Positions 41,945 through 51,298 are shown, counted from the stretch's first letter. The stretch: 64,000 nucleotides of DNA from Occultella kanbiaonis (GCF_009708215.1 NZ_CP046175.1:1240001-1304000); one strand, 5' to 3'. The notes: generated by a model from the sequence alone, not told the origin. Numbers and translations are program-made.

Positions 41945-43670
41945 GGGCAGCGGGTACTACCCGGCCCGGGTGATCGTCGATCTCGACGCGGTCCGGGCGA
42001 ACGTGCGCCGACTCGCGCAGGCTGCGCCGTCGGCCGCTGTGATGGCCGTGGTCAAGGCCGACGGCTACGGCCACGGCCTGCTGCCGGTGGCCGGGGCGGC
42101 CCTCGAGGCGGGCGCCGGCTGGCTCGGCACCGCGCAGCTGGACGGCGCGTTCGCGCTCCGCGCGGCCGGCCACGAGGTGCCCGTGCTCGCCTGGATGTAC
42201 GCGCCCGGTGCGCCGTTCGCTGCCGCCATCGGCGCTCGAATCGACCTCGCCGTGCCCGCCCCGTGGGCCCTGACCGAGGTGATCGACGCGGCCCGCGAGG
42301 CGGGCCGGCCCGCTCGGGTGCATCTGAAGGTGGACACCGGGCTCGGCCGCGGCGGCTCGTTCCTCGAACCCTGGACGGAGCTGCTGCATGCCGCCCTGGC
42401 CGCGGAGCAGCGGGGCGAGGTGCGGGTCATCGGCGTCTGGTCCCATCTGGCACGCGCCGACGAGCCGGGCCACCCCGGCGTGCACGAGCAGATCGAGGTC
42501 TTCGACGAGGCCCTGCGTCGCGCCGACGCCGCCGGTGCCCGCCTCGAGGTGCGCCACCTCGCGAACTCGGCGGCCACCCTCGCCCTACCCGAGGCCCACT
42601 ACGACCTGGTCCGCCCGGGACTGTCCATCTACGGGCTGTCCCCGTTCGCCCACCGAGGCGCCGCCGAGCTCGGCCTGCGCCCGGCGATGCGCCTGGAGGC
42701 CGACCTCGCCCTCGTGAAGGCCGCACCCGCGGGCCAGGGGGTCTCCTACGGCCATACCTACACCACCACCCGGGACACGGTGCTCGGGGTGGTGCCGATC
42801 GGCTACGGCGACGGCATCCCGAGGCACGCCTCGAACGTCGCCCCTGTGCAGGTTGCCGGACAGCGGCACACCATCGCCGGGCGCGTCTGCATGGACCAGT
42901 TCGTCCTCGACCTCGGCCCGGAGGGCGCCCGCCTGGCCGCGGGTGAGCGGGCCGTGCTGTTCGGCGCCGGAGACCACGACGAGCCGACCGCGCGCGACTG
43001 GGCAGACGCCGTCGGCACGATCGACTACGAGATCGTCACCCGGATCGGCTCGCGCATCCCGCGGCTGCACGTCGGTTCCCCCGATGGTGCCACCGACCCC
43101 GGCGGCACCGCGGTCAGTGGTGTCCCGGCCACGGTCGAGGTGACGCTGCCCGACCAGGAAGCCACCGAGGCGCTCGGCCGGCGGCTGGCCGGTCTGCTGC
43201 GGGCCGGTGACCTGGTGGTGCTCACCGGTGACCTCGGCGCCGGCAAGACCACGCTGACGAGGGGTATCGGCGCCGGCCTCGAGGTACGCGGCCCCATCGC
43301 CTCGCCCACGTTCATCATCGCCAGGGTCCACCCGAGCCTCGTCGGCGGACCGGACCTCGTGCACGTGGACGCCTACCGACTCGAGTCCCTCGACGAGGTC
43401 GACGCCCTCGACCTGGACACCTCGCTCGCCGACTCGGTGACCGTCGTGGAGTGGGGTGAAGGTGTGGTCGAGTCACTGTCCGAGGACCGTCTGGAGGTCA
43501 GCCTGGATCGGCCCCGCGGCACCGGAACCGACCCCGGGGCACCCGATCCTGGCCGGGTCGCCCGGCTGCGCGGAACCGGTGCACGGTGGGACGGGATCGA
43601 CCTGGACGGCATCGGCGTAGCCGCCGGGCGGGTCGGCGAACAGGCGGAGCCCCCGGCCGATGTCCGCTGA
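41910..43670 (+). CDS. alr: Alanine racemase fused to TsaE
   Basis: One continuous frame of 586 aa joins two enzymes. Residues 1 to about 390 are PLP-dependent alanine racemase, supplying D-Ala for peptidoglycan: the PLP lysine is K49 in VVKADGYGHG, the second catalytic base is Tyr280 in VSYGHTY, and IGYGDGIPRHASN, VCMDQFVLDLG and RIGSRIPR are present. After a short Gly/Pro/Thr linker, residues from about 403 are TsaE, the ATPase of t6A tRNA modification: Walker A GDLGAGKTTLTRG (about 440), SPTFIIARVH, VHVDAYRLES and VEWGEGV. No stop or frameshift separates them. GTG 41910 (or 41922) is the start. TsaE is followed by tsaB, rimI and tsaD. Confidence 0.93.
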   Translation: MESGVNVPPGDAGSGYYPARVIVDLDAVRANVRRLAQAAPSAAVMAVVKADGYGHGLLPVAGAALEAGAGWLGTAQLDGAFALRAAGHEVPVLAWMYAPGAPFAAAIGARIDLAVPAPWALTEVIDAAREAGRPARVHLKVDTGLGRGGSFLEPWTELLHAALAAEQRGEVRVIGVWSHLARADEPGHPGVHEQIEVFDEALRRADAAGARLEVRHLANSAATLALPEAHYDLVRPGLSIYGLSPFAHRGAAELGLRPAMRLEADLALVKAAPAGQGVSYGHTYTTTRDTVLGVVPIGYGDGIPRHASNVAPVQVAGQRHTIAGRVCMDQFVLDLGPEGARLAAGERAVLFGAGDHDEPTARDWADAVGTIDYEIVTRIGSRIPRLHVGSPDGATDPGGTAVSGVPATVEVTLPDQEATEALGRRLAGLLRAGDLVVLTGDLGAGKTTLTRGIGAGLEVRGPIASPTFIIARVHPSLVGGPDLVHVDAYRLESLDEVDALDLDTSLADSVTVVEWGEGVVESLSEDRLEVSLDRPRGTGTDPGAPDPGRVARLRGTGARWDGIDLDGIGVAAGRVGEQAEPPADVR

Positions 43671-43698
43671 CGATCTGGGCGAGCCGCGGTCCGCCTCC

Positions 43699-43704
43699 TA
43701 CAGT
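43699..43704 (+). promoter_or_regulatory. -10 box, internal leaderless promoter for tsaB
   Basis: TACAGT followed by 6 nt and GTG 43711. It would give tsaB its own leaderless transcript inside the alr-tsaE-tsaB unit. Confidence 0.4.
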
Positions 43705-43710
43705 GGGACC

Positions 43711-44436
43711 GTGCGTGAACCCCTGATCCTGTGCATCGACACCTCGGACGGCGCCGCCGTCGGGCTGCTCTGTGGCGACGACCCGCTCGGCACCGAACGC
43801 AGCGCCGACGCCCGGCGGCACACCGAGACCCTGACCCCGATGGTCGAGTCCGTCCTGCATGTCGCCGGCGTCACCCCCCGGGATCTCACCGGCATCGCCG
43901 TCGGCACCGGTCCGGCGCCGTTCACCGGGCTGCGGGTCGGCCTGGTCACCGCGATGACGATGGGCCGGGCCCTCGGCATCGGCGTCCACGGGGTCTGCTC
44001 GCTGGACGCGCTCGGCTACGCGGCGTTGGTCGGGGCCGGGCCGGCCGCCGAGGTACTGGTGCTCACCGACGCCCGTCGCCGAGAGGTCTACTGGGCGCAC
44101 TATCGGGACGCGGCCCTGCCCGACGGCGCAGACCACGAAGCGCCGTTCGACGTGCACACCCTCGGCGGCCCAGGTGTGGACGCCCCGGCCGCGGTGGCAG
44201 CCAGGTTCGCCGACCTCATCGGCGACGGCGGTGTGGTCGGTCGCGGCGCGGCGATGTACCCGGACTCGTTCGCCACGGCCGCGGCCCCGGCGGCACTCGA
44301 TGCGGTCCTCGATCCGATCGTCCTCGGCCGGATCACCATCGCCCGGCTGTCCACCGGCGGCGACCTCTCCACGGCACCGCGCTACCTGCGACGCCCGGAC
44401 ATCCACACCGCGCCCGGCCGCAAACGGGCATCGTGA
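43711..44436 (+). CDS. tsaB: tRNA threonylcarbamoyladenosine protein TsaB
   Basis: Non-catalytic partner of TsaD in t6A37 formation (241 aa from GTG 43711, MREPLILCIDTSDGAAVGL; ATG 43660 is an in-frame alternative that overlaps the upstream gene by 11 bp). It shows the actin-like fold: IDTSDGA, RRHTETLTPMVESVL, GTGPAPFTGLRVGLVTAMTM and VLVLTDARRREVYWAHY. The start choice rests on the family N-terminus and the TACAGT box. Its stop overlaps the rimI start (GTGA). Confidence 0.93.
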   Translation: MREPLILCIDTSDGAAVGLLCGDDPLGTERSADARRHTETLTPMVESVLHVAGVTPRDLTGIAVGTGPAPFTGLRVGLVTAMTMGRALGIGVHGVCSLDALGYAALVGAGPAAEVLVLTDARRREVYWAHYRDAALPDGADHEAPFDVHTLGGPGVDAPAAVAARFADLIGDGGVVGRGAAMYPDSFATAAAPAALDAVLDPIVLGRITIARLSTGGDLSTAPRYLRRPDIHTAPGRKRAS

Positions 44437-44951
44437 CCGAATCGCCCAGGTCGGTACCCACCGGCCTGCGCCCGATGACCGGCGCGGATCTGGACCGGGT
44501 GATCGAGCTGGAGCCGATCCTCTTCGGCGCCGGTGCGTGGTCGCGTGAGGCCTACGACTCCGAGCTGACCAGGTCGGACCGGCACTACGTCGTCGTCGAG
44601 ACCATGGACCGGCGCGTGGTCGCCTACGCCGGGATCGCCCTCGCGCCCGAGAGCACCGTCATGACCATCGGGGTGGATCCGCAGTTCCGCCGTCGTGGTC
44701 TGGCGCGGCTCATGCTCGCCGAACTGATCGCGCGGGCGAGGTCCGTCCCGGCCGAGGCCGTGTTCCTCGAGGTACGCCTGCATGACGAGGGTGCCCAGGC
44801 GCTGTACACGTCGTTCGGCTTCGTCCCACTCGGGGTCCGACGCCGCTACTACCAGCCCGAGGGCGCCGACGCGCTCGTGATGCGGCTACCGTTGGACGCC
44901 CCCCACCATCGGCGACCCGGCCCGGTTGGATCGGAAGCGATCGAGGAGTGA
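44433..44951 (+). CDS. rimI: Ribosomal-protein S18-alanine N-acetyltransferase-type GNAT
   Basis: N-alpha-acetyltransferase of 172 aa placed between tsaB and tsaD as in most actinobacteria. It shows GLRPMTGADLDRVIELEPIL, FGAGAWSREAYDSELTRSD, the CoA motif VDPQFRRRGLARLMLAELI and VFLEVRLHDEGAQALYTSFGF. GTG start overlapping the tsaB stop by 4 bp. In this context it may modify S18 or Kae1-complex partners; identification is from the family and position. Confidence 0.9.
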   Translation: MTESPRSVPTGLRPMTGADLDRVIELEPILFGAGAWSREAYDSELTRSDRHYVVVETMDRRVVAYAGIALAPESTVMTIGVDPQFRRRGLARLMLAELIARARSVPAEAVFLEVRLHDEGAQALYTSFGFVPLGVRRRYYQPEGADALVMRLPLDAPHHRRPGPVGSEAIEE

Positions 44952-44955
44952 GCAC

Positions 44956-45903
44956 GTGAGCACGTTCGACAGTGACGCCGTCAGCAGCAGTGCCAACGGT
45001 GCCAGCAGGGCGACGGTGCTGATCACGGCCCAGCGGTTGCAGGAACTGCTCGGCGCCGACGGCGGCACGCACCTCGTGGTGCTCGACGTGCGCTGGTCGC
45101 TCGCCGAGCCCGACGGGCGCCGGTTCTACATCGCCGGCCACATCCCGGGAGCGCAGTACGTCGACCTCGACGCGGACCTCTCCGGCCCGGCCGCGCCCGA
45201 GACCGGGCGGCACCCGCTCCCTGACGTGGCGGACCTGCAGGCCGCCGCCCGCAGCTGGGGCGTCGGCGCCGGCGACACGGTGGTGGTCTACGACGACTCC
45301 GGCGGCACGGCCGCCGCACGGGCGTGGTGGTTGCTGCGCTGGGGCGGCATCGCCGACGTCCGGATCCTCGATGGCGGTCTCGCCGCCTGGCACACCATCG
45401 GGGGGATCCTCGAGGACGGTGCCGTCGGGGTCACGCCCGGCGACGTGACCCTGACCGCCGGTGGGATGCCCGTCGCCGACGCGGCCCGCGTGGCCGAGCT
45501 GGCCGGCCGTCCCGACGGCGGTGCCGCGGTCCTGCTGGACGCCCGCGCCCCGGAGCGCTACTCCGGCGAGAACGAGCCGATCGACCCGCGCGCCGGGCAC
45601 ATCCCCGGCGCCCACAACGCGCCGACGGTCGCGAACCTGACCGAGGACCTTACCTTCCGCCCCGCGGAGCAGCTCCGGGAGAGGTTCGCCGAGGCCGGCG
45701 TCGGTCCTGACGTCGAGGTCGTCGTCTACTGCGGGTCCGGGGTGACCGCCGCCCACGAGGTCGCCGCACTGGCCAGCATCGGTGTGCCGGCCACGTTGTA
45801 CCCGGGCTCCTGGTCCCAGTGGTCCGCCGACGCGGCCAGACCGGTGGCCACCGGCTTCGACCCGCGTCCGCCGTCCGCGGAGTCACCGGGCCGGCCGGAG
45901 TAG
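44956..45903 (+). CDS. Rhodanese-type sulfurtransferase (SseA-like)
   Basis: Two-domain thiosulfate/3-mercaptopyruvate sulfurtransferase of 315 aa. GTG 44956 is preceded by GAGGAG with 7 nt spacing. The inactive first domain has LVVLDVRWSLAEP, RFYIAGHIPGAQYVDLD and YDDSGGTAAARAWWLLRW; the second has LLDARAPERYSGENEPID, GHIPGAHNAPT and the active-site loop VVYCGSGVTAAHE, whose CGSGVT matches mercaptopyruvate-type enzymes. It sits between rimI and tsaD, 4 bp after rimI, so it interrupts the usual t6A gene order. Confidence 0.9.
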   Translation: MSTFDSDAVSSSANGASRATVLITAQRLQELLGADGGTHLVVLDVRWSLAEPDGRRFYIAGHIPGAQYVDLDADLSGPAAPETGRHPLPDVADLQAAARSWGVGAGDTVVVYDDSGGTAAARAWWLLRWGGIADVRILDGGLAAWHTIGGILEDGAVGVTPGDVTLTAGGMPVADAARVAELAGRPDGGAAVLLDARAPERYSGENEPIDPRAGHIPGAHNAPTVANLTEDLTFRPAEQLRERFAEAGVGPDVEVVVYCGSGVTAAHEVAALASIGVPATLYPGSWSQWSADAARPVATGFDPRPPSAESPGRPE

Positions 45904-45973
45904 TCGCGGCCGGCCGCGCAGGCTGCGGTGCGCGCCGGTGACGTACCGATGCGAGCCACTGGTTGGACGGTCG

Positions 45974-45979
45974 TAAGGT
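45974..45979 (+). promoter_or_regulatory. -10 box, leaderless start of tsaD
   Basis: TAAGGT is followed by 6 nt and ATG 45986; no Shine-Dalgarno is visible. tsaD therefore probably has its own promoter downstream of the sulfurtransferase gene. Confidence 0.5.
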
Positions 45980-45985
45980 TGAGTC

Positions 45986-47035
45986 ATGGCCCAACCGCTC
46001 GTCCTCGGCATCGAGACGTCCTGCGACGAGACCGGGATCGCCCTGGTTCGTGGCCTGGACCTGCTCACCGACGTCACCGCCTCCTCGATGGATGATCACG
46101 CCCGGTTCGGTGGAATCGTCCCGGAGGTGGCCAGCCGTGCGCACCTGGAGTCCTTCGTGCCGACCCTGGACGCGGCCCTGGAGCGCGCCGAGGTGAGCCT
46201 GGCCGACGTCGACGCGATCGCGGTGACGGCGGGGCCCGGCCTGGTCGGCTCGCTCACCGTCGGGGTGTCCGCGGCCAAGGCCCTCGCGATCGCGATCGAC
46301 CGCCCCCTGTACGGCGTGAACCACGTGCTGGGGCACGTGGCCGTCGACGCCCTCGTGCACGGTGCCTTCCCCGAGGAGTTCCTCGGCCTCGTGGTCTCCG
46401 GCGGCCACTCCAGCCTGCTCCTGGTCCGGGACATCGCGACCGACGTGACCGAGCTCGGCCAGACCCTCGATGACGCGGCCGGCGAGGCGTTCGACAAGGT
46501 CGGCCGCCTCCTCGGGCTGCCCTACCCCGGTGGCCCGCACGTGGACCGCCTCTCCAAGACCGGGGACCGGTCGGCGATCGCGTTCCCGCGTGGACTGAGC
46601 CGGGCCAAGGACCTGGCCCGGCACCCGTACGACTTCTCCTTCTCGGGGCTGAAGACCGCCGTCGCGCGGGTCGTGGAGGGCTACGAGGACGCGGGTCGGG
46701 AGGTACCCGCGGCGGACATCGCGGCGTCGTTCTCCGAGGCCGTGGCGGACGTCCTCGTCACCAAGACCCTCAACGCGTGCGCCGAACATGGCGTGAGCAC
46801 GGTGGTGATCGGCGGCGGCTTCTCCGCGAACTCCCGGTTGCGCGACCTGGCCGCCGAGCGGCTCGACGCGGCCGGTATCACCCTGCGGATCCCACCGATC
46901 CGGTACTGCACGGACAACGGCGCCATGATCGCAGCCCTCGGCTCCGCGGTCCTCGGCGCCGGACTACCGGCGTCGACGCTGGACATCACGATCGACTCGG
47001 GCATGCCGCTGACCGACGTGCTGGCCCACGCATGA
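45986..47035 (+). CDS. tsaD: tRNA N6-adenosine threonylcarbamoyltransferase TsaD
   Basis: Catalytic subunit of t6A37 synthesis (349 aa). It shows the N-terminal [14 protein letters not shown], the metal ligands HVLGH (His113, His117), [38 protein letters not shown] and [12 protein letters not shown]. All partner genes (tsaE as an alr fusion, tsaB) are within 4 kb; tsaC is not in the window. Its stop overlaps the GH3 gene by ATGA. Confidence 0.96.
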   Translation: MAQPLVLGIETSCDETGIALVRGLDLLTDVTASSMDDHARFGGIVPEVASRAHLESFVPTLDAALERAEVSLADVDAIAVTAGPGLVGSLTVGVSAAKALAIAIDRPLYGVNHVLGHVAVDALVHGAFPEEFLGLVVSGGHSSLLLVRDIATDVTELGQTLDDAAGEAFDKVGRLLGLPYPGGPHVDRLSKTGDRSAIAFPRGLSRAKDLARHPYDFSFSGLKTAVARVVEGYEDAGREVPAADIAASFSEAVADVLVTKTLNACAEHGVSTVVIGGGFSANSRLRDLAAERLDAAGITLRIPPIRYCTDNGAMIAALGSAVLGAGLPASTLDITIDSGMPLTDVLAHA

Positions 47036-48687
47036 GGCGCCGGGCCCCGGCCCGTACCCTCGCGCTCGCGGCGATGCTCGCGCTGGTGGCGACCGCCTGC
47101 ACACCGACCGGACCACCCGAACCGAGCCCCACCGGGACCACCGAGGAGCCGGCGCCGACCACCCCGGAACCCACCGAGGAACCGCTCGCCTGGGGACCGA
47201 CACCGACCGACGTGGCCGACGCCATCGCGACGGCCGCCGCGATGACGCCCGAGGAGGTGGCCGGCCAGGTCCTGCTCGCGCGTTATCCCGGCACCGATCC
47301 CGCGGCCGCCGCGAGCACCCTCACCGGGAACCACCTGGCCGGTCTGGTGCTGTTCTCCGAGAACGTCGCCTCCGTGGACCAGGTCGCCGCCACCGGCGAG
47401 GCACTGCAGGCGGCCCAGGCCGCGGCGGGCCGGGACTGGCCGGCGATCTTCGCGGTGGACAACGAGGGCGGCCTCGTCCAACGGCTCGGTGCCGAGGCGG
47501 GGGACTGGACCTCGTTCCCGTCGTTCATGTCCGCGGGCGCCGCGGACGACCCGGACGTCGTGGCGGCCGCGGCGCAGGCGATGGCGCTCGAACTGCGCGC
47601 CTCGGGACTGAACTACGACTTCGCACCGGACGCCGACGTCACCGTGGGTCTCGCGGACGTCACCATCGGGCTGCGCTCGGCGAGCTCCGATCCCGATCGG
47701 GCGGCCCGCGCCGTCGTCGCGGCGACGCAGGGGTTCACCGCAGGCGGCGTCGTCTCCAGCGTCAAGCACTTCCCAGGGCACGGATCGCTCACCGTCGACT
47801 CCCACGAGGGGCTGCCGGTGCAGGGCGCCAGTGCCGAGGAGCTCGCCGACCGTGATCTGGTGCCGTTCGCGCAGGCCATCGACGCCGGAACACCCACCGT
47901 CATGATGGGTCACATCGCCGTCGAGGCCTGGGACCCGAGCCTGCCCGCATCCCTGTCGCCCGAGGCCTACCGGGTCCTGCGCGAGGAGCTCGGATTCACC
48001 GGCGTGGCGATCACCGACGGGCTGGACATGGGCGCGCTCACCCAGACCTGGGACTCGGCCCAGATCGCGGTCATGGCGCTGCAGGCGGGTGCGGACCTGC
48101 TCCTCGGGCCGACCGACGTCCCCGCGGCCCACGCCGGCATCGTCGCTGCGCTCGCGGACGGCACTCTGAGCCGGGACCGCGTGGACGAGGCCGCGGGGCG
48201 GGTGATCGCGCTGATGCGCTGGCAGGCCGGCATCGCCGCCGCCGGCCAGCCGGTGACGACGGCGGACGTGGGCTCCGCGGCCCCGGCGTCACTCGCGCTC
48301 TCGGCAGCCGCGATCACGCAGGTGGCCGGCGAGTGCGGCGGTGCCCTGGTCGGGTCGGCGATCCACGTGCGGGGTGGCAGCACCGCCGACTGGGACGCGT
48401 TCGTCGCCGCCGCCGAGGCCGCCGGCCTCGACGTGGTTGCGCTCGAGCAGCCCGCCGACAGCGAGGTGCGCCTGCTCACCGGAGCGACGCCGTCGGGCAG
48501 TGCCGATGTGGCGATCGTCCTGGACGAGCCGTGGCTGCTCACCGAGACCGACGCGCCCGTTCGGCTCGCCACCTACGGGCGTACCGCCCAGGCCCTCGCT
48601 GCGGTGGCCGCCGTGCTCACCGGCGCGGTGCCCGCGCCGGGCAGCCTGCCGGTTCAGGTCTCCGACCTGCCTGCGACGATCTGCTGA
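47032..48687 (+). CDS. GH3-family lipoprotein, beta-N-acetylhexosaminidase-like (NagZ type)
   Basis: Exported glycosidase of 551 aa. A lipoprotein signal ends LALVATAC (Cys23), followed by a Pro/Thr/Glu-rich linker of about 30 residues. The catalytic GH3 barrel has [12 protein letters not shown], the NagZ-type [16 protein letters not shown] loop with the His/Asp acid-base residues, and the nucleophile in ITDGLDMGA. The C-terminal about 150 residues form a second domain. It probably trims muropeptide GlcNAc at the cell surface. ATGA overlap with tsaD indicates coupled translation. Confidence 0.9.
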   Translation: MRRRAPARTLALAAMLALVATACTPTGPPEPSPTGTTEEPAPTTPEPTEEPLAWGPTPTDVADAIATAAAMTPEEVAGQVLLARYPGTDPAAAASTLTGNHLAGLVLFSENVASVDQVAATGEALQAAQAAAGRDWPAIFAVDNEGGLVQRLGAEAGDWTSFPSFMSAGAADDPDVVAAAAQAMALELRASGLNYDFAPDADVTVGLADVTIGLRSASSDPDRAARAVVAATQGFTAGGVVSSVKHFPGHGSLTVDSHEGLPVQGASAEELADRDLVPFAQAIDAGTPTVMMGHIAVEAWDPSLPASLSPEAYRVLREELGFTGVAITDGLDMGALTQTWDSAQIAVMALQAGADLLLGPTDVPAAHAGIVAALADGTLSRDRVDEAAGRVIALMRWQAGIAAAGQPVTTADVGSAAPASLALSAAAITQVAGECGGALVGSAIHVRGGSTADWDAFVAAAEAAGLDVVALEQPADSEVRLLTGATPSGSADVAIVLDEPWLLTETDAPVRLATYGRTAQALAAVAAVLTGAVPAPGSLPVQVSDLPATIC

Positions 48688-48715
48688 CCGAGCGGGCTCG
48701 GGCGGTTCGGGTGCC

Positions 48716-49231
48716 TCAGTTCGAGCTGGGCAGGAGCCGCCACACCCGGGAGAACACCCCGAACACCACGACCATGGCCGCGACCGCGGGCCATGCGATC
48801 CCGCGGAACTCCGCGCCGAGTACCTCCGGGCCGGCCTCTGCGAGGATCCGGACGCCGAAGAAACTCCCCTCGGCTGTGGCGCTCGCCTGCGACTGGGCCA
48901 GCAGCGCGTCCAGCATGCCGAACGTGTACACGACGGTGCCGAGCAGCCAGACCGCGAACACGATCGACGCGGCGAGCGTCCCGATGTGCCAGGTTGGCCG
49001 GCCCTGCGGCTCGGACTCGAGGTAGCGGGCGGCGAGCTGGCGCGGCCCACCGAGGTCCGCGAGGGCGGCCGTGAGCCCGACGTCGGCCGTGGCGGCGTCG
49101 AGGTTCTCCCGCAGTTCGGCCAGCACGGCCCGCCGGCGCCGGCGGGGCATCGCGTCGAGGAACAGCTCGACGGTCTCCAGATAGACGAAGCGCCGCCAGC
49201 GCTCGGCCAGGCTCAGGGTGGTGGTGGTCAT
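48716..49231 (-). CDS. Membrane protein co-transcribed with PadR
   Basis: A 171-aa protein (MTTTTLSLAERWRRFVYLET). The N-terminal half is a soluble helical region resembling DUF1700/HAAS domains (FLDAMPRRRRRAVLAELREN and ALADLGGPRQLAARYL); then come about two hydrophobic segments (TLAASIVFAVWLLGTVVYTF and WPAVAAMVVVFGVFSRVW). GGAGG precedes the ATG, which overlaps the padR stop by 4 bp. PadR genes are often paired with such membrane proteins and repress them; the physiological role is unknown. Confidence 0.75.
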   Translation of the reverse strand: MTTTTLSLAERWRRFVYLETVELFLDAMPRRRRRAVLAELRENLDAATADVGLTAALADLGGPRQLAARYLESEPQGRPTWHIGTLAASIVFAVWLLGTVVYTFGMLDALLAQSQASATAEGSFFGVRILAEAGPEVLGAEFRGIAWPAVAAMVVVFGVFSRVWRLLPSSN

Positions 49232-49581
49232 CGTTCCTCCTCGGGGGTGGCGAGCACGTGATCGACGACGGCGGCGAGCGAGCGCCAGCCCGCACCCGCG
49301 ACGGTGAGTGCCGCGCGGCCGGTGTCGGTGGGTCGGTAGTACTTGCGGGCCGGTCCCGCATCCGATGCGACCAGGCGCGAGGCCAGGTTGCCCTCGCGCT
49401 CCAGCCTGGTCAGGACGGGGTAGACGGTGCCGGGGGCGACGCCGACGAGGCCGGCCTCGTGCAGCCGGGTCACGAGCTCGTACCCGTAGGACTCGTCCTC
49501 GTCGAGCAGGGCGAGGATCAGCATCGGCAGCACCCCCTTGAGGAGCTGCGGGTCGCGCACCTGCGGTGGCTCGTCCTTCAT
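49228..49581 (-). CDS. PadR-family transcriptional regulator
   Basis: Winged-helix repressor of 117 aa. ATG 49581 (MKDEPPQVRDPQLLKGVLPM) matches the family start. PadR landmarks are LLKGVLPMLILALLDEDESYGYEL, APGTVYPVLTRLEREGNLAS and YYRPTDTGRAAL. It is the first gene of a two-gene minus-strand operon, and a near-perfect inverted repeat at 49618-49638 lies about 37 bp upstream, a good place for autoregulation. Confidence 0.9.
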   Translation of the reverse strand: MKDEPPQVRDPQLLKGVLPMLILALLDEDESYGYELVTRLHEAGLVGVAPGTVYPVLTRLEREGNLASRLVASDAGPARKYYRPTDTGRAALTVAGAGWRSLAAVVDHVLATPEEER

Positions 49582-49617
49582 GCATAGGAGGTTACGCCCG
49601 CTACTCGGCAATAGCAA

Positions 49618-49638
49618 CTAGTTGACGACGTCGACTAG
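49618..49638. promoter_or_regulatory. Candidate PadR operator
   Basis: CTAGTTGAC-gac-GTCGACTAG: 8 of 9 positions are symmetric. It lies between divergent padR (start 49581) and a small membrane-protein gene (start 49673), so one site could control both. Binding by the adjacent PadR is inferred from position. Confidence 0.55.
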
Positions 49639-49672
49639 CGAACCCGTCGAGGCAGTAGCGTGAGCCCCCGAC

Positions 49673-50056
49673 ATGCGAAGCGAACAGCCCCGGGACCGAC
49701 CTCCGCGGCTGACCGGCGCCTGGGTGCCACCGGTCGCGCTGCTCTCGATCGCCGCAGGCGCCCTGCTGGCGGTGTTCGTCTACCCGCTGGTGGCGCTCGT
49801 CGTCGGGATCGGGCTCGTCGGAGCATCGCCGTTGTGGACCGCGTCGGAGCGATCCCTCGCCGTGCTCGGTCTACCCCTGGTCATCGGCGCGCCGCTGTGG
49901 GCGAGTCTGCTCGTGGACCGCTTCGGCGCGGGCGAGGTCACCGGTGGCGCCTGGGCCTTCGTGGTGCCGGCGTGCGTGGGCCTGGGCTTCGCGATCGTGG
50001 CCATGCTCTGGATCCGGGGCCGGGCCGCCCGCGTACGGCTGCGCGCGAGCGGCTGA
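49673..50056 (+). CDS. Small predicted membrane protein
   Basis: A 127-aa protein of unknown family with about three to four hydrophobic segments (VALLSIAAGALLAVFVYPLV, ALVVGIGLVGASPLW, VLGLPLVIGAPLWASLL, WAFVVPACVGLGFAIVAML). It begins with a charged Arg/Pro-rich stretch. It is divergent from padR across the operator-like repeat. No motif suggests a function. Confidence 0.6.
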   Translation: MRSEQPRDRPPRLTGAWVPPVALLSIAAGALLAVFVYPLVALVVGIGLVGASPLWTASERSLAVLGLPLVIGAPLWASLLVDRFGAGEVTGGAWAFVVPACVGLGFAIVAMLWIRGRAARVRLRASG

Positions 50057-50080
50057 CCGGGCCGGGCGGAGCCGGGCGAC

Positions 50081-51229
50081 TCAGCCGGGCGGGAGCGGGC
50101 GGCCGGCCCGGAACTCGGCCACGAGGTGCGCCACGACCGCGTCGAGCGCACCACCGTTGCCCGCGGCCACGGCGCGCTGGCGCTGATACGAGCCGCCGGT
50201 GGCGATGATCTCGCGGATCCCGTCGAGCTCGCTCACGCAGCCCAGGTCCGCGGCCACCGGGGCGAGGAGGCCGAGCAGCCGGAGGAGATGGTCGGTGACG
50301 AGCTCCTCGGTACCGGCCTCGTCGAGGATCACGATCGCCTCGAGTCCGTACCTGGCCGAGCGCCATTTGTTCTCGGCGAGGAACCAGGGGGAGATGCTCG
50401 GCAGCCGCTCGCCCGCGTCGATGAGACGGGACAGGTACTCGACGAGGCAATGCGTCAGGGCCGCGACCGCACCGAGCTCGAGCGCGTTCGAGATCCCGTC
50501 GCAGATGCGCATCTCGAGGGTGCCGAACTTGGGGGAGGGGCGCAGGTCCCAGCGGATCTCGTCGAAGTCGTCGATCACGCCGGTGTGCAGCATGTCGCCG
50601 ACGTAGTGCTCAAGGTCCGCCCAGCTGCCGATCGTCGTGAACGGGAGCCCCGCCGTCGGGAGCTGTTGGAACAGCAGCGCCCGGTTGGAGGCGTACCCGG
50701 TGTCCCGGCCGTCCCAGAACGGCGACGACGCCGAGAGGGCGAGCAGGTGCGGGTAGTACGCCAGCAGTGCGTTCAGGATCGGCAGGACCTTGTCCCGGTC
50801 CTCGATGCCGACGTGCACGTGCACGCCGTAGATGAGCATCTGCCGGCCCCACCACTGGGTGCGGTCGATCAGGGTGGCGTACCGGGCCTTGTCGGTCACC
50901 TTCTGGTTGCCCCAGTGCGCGAACGGGTGGGTGCCGGCGCTCATCAGCTCCACCCGCAGCGGATCGGTGACCTCCCGCACGAGGGCGGTGCCCGCGGCGA
51001 GATCCGCCATCGCGTCCGGGACCCGCGCGCACACCCCGGAGACCACCTCGACCGTGTTCAGGAGGAGTTCCTGGCGGATCGCCGGGTGCTGGGAGCCGTC
51101 CGCCGGCGCGACGGCGTCGAGGACCGTCTGCGCCACCTGGCGCAGGTCCCCGGAGTCGGTATCCACCAGGGCCAGCTCCCACTCCACGCCGAGGCTGGAG
51201 CGGGCCGAACTCGCGAACTCGATCGTCAC
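50081..51229 (-). CDS. Carboxylate-amine ligase, glutamate-cysteine ligase type 2 (YbdK)
   Basis: ATP-dependent ligase of 382 aa, GTG start (MTIEFASSARSSLGVEWELAL). The GCS2 pattern is complete: GVEWELALVDTDSGDL, IRQELLLNTVEVVSGVC, AGTHPFAHWGNQKV, GVHVHVGIEDRDKVLPILN and WDLRPSPKFGTLEMRICDG. YbdK proteins have weak glutamate-cysteine ligase activity in vitro. In actinobacteria they are common and the substrate is often uncertain. It is convergent with the small membrane-protein gene. Confidence 0.9.
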   Translation of the reverse strand: MTIEFASSARSSLGVEWELALVDTDSGDLRQVAQTVLDAVAPADGSQHPAIRQELLLNTVEVVSGVCARVPDAMADLAAGTALVREVTDPLRVELMSAGTHPFAHWGNQKVTDKARYATLIDRTQWWGRQMLIYGVHVHVGIEDRDKVLPILNALLAYYPHLLALSASSPFWDGRDTGYASNRALLFQQLPTAGLPFTTIGSWADLEHYVGDMLHTGVIDDFDEIRWDLRPSPKFGTLEMRICDGISNALELGAVAALTHCLVEYLSRLIDAGERLPSISPWFLAENKWRSARYGLEAIVILDEAGTEELVTDHLLRLLGLLAPVAADLGCVSELDGIREIIATGGSYQRQRAVAAGNGGALDAVVAHLVAEFRAGRPLPPG

Positions 51230-51298
51230 CGGCTCATCTTGGCACCTGGATTCGGGCCGTGCCTGCCCTCACCGCGGTGGCTCACCGGGCGGACGGAC

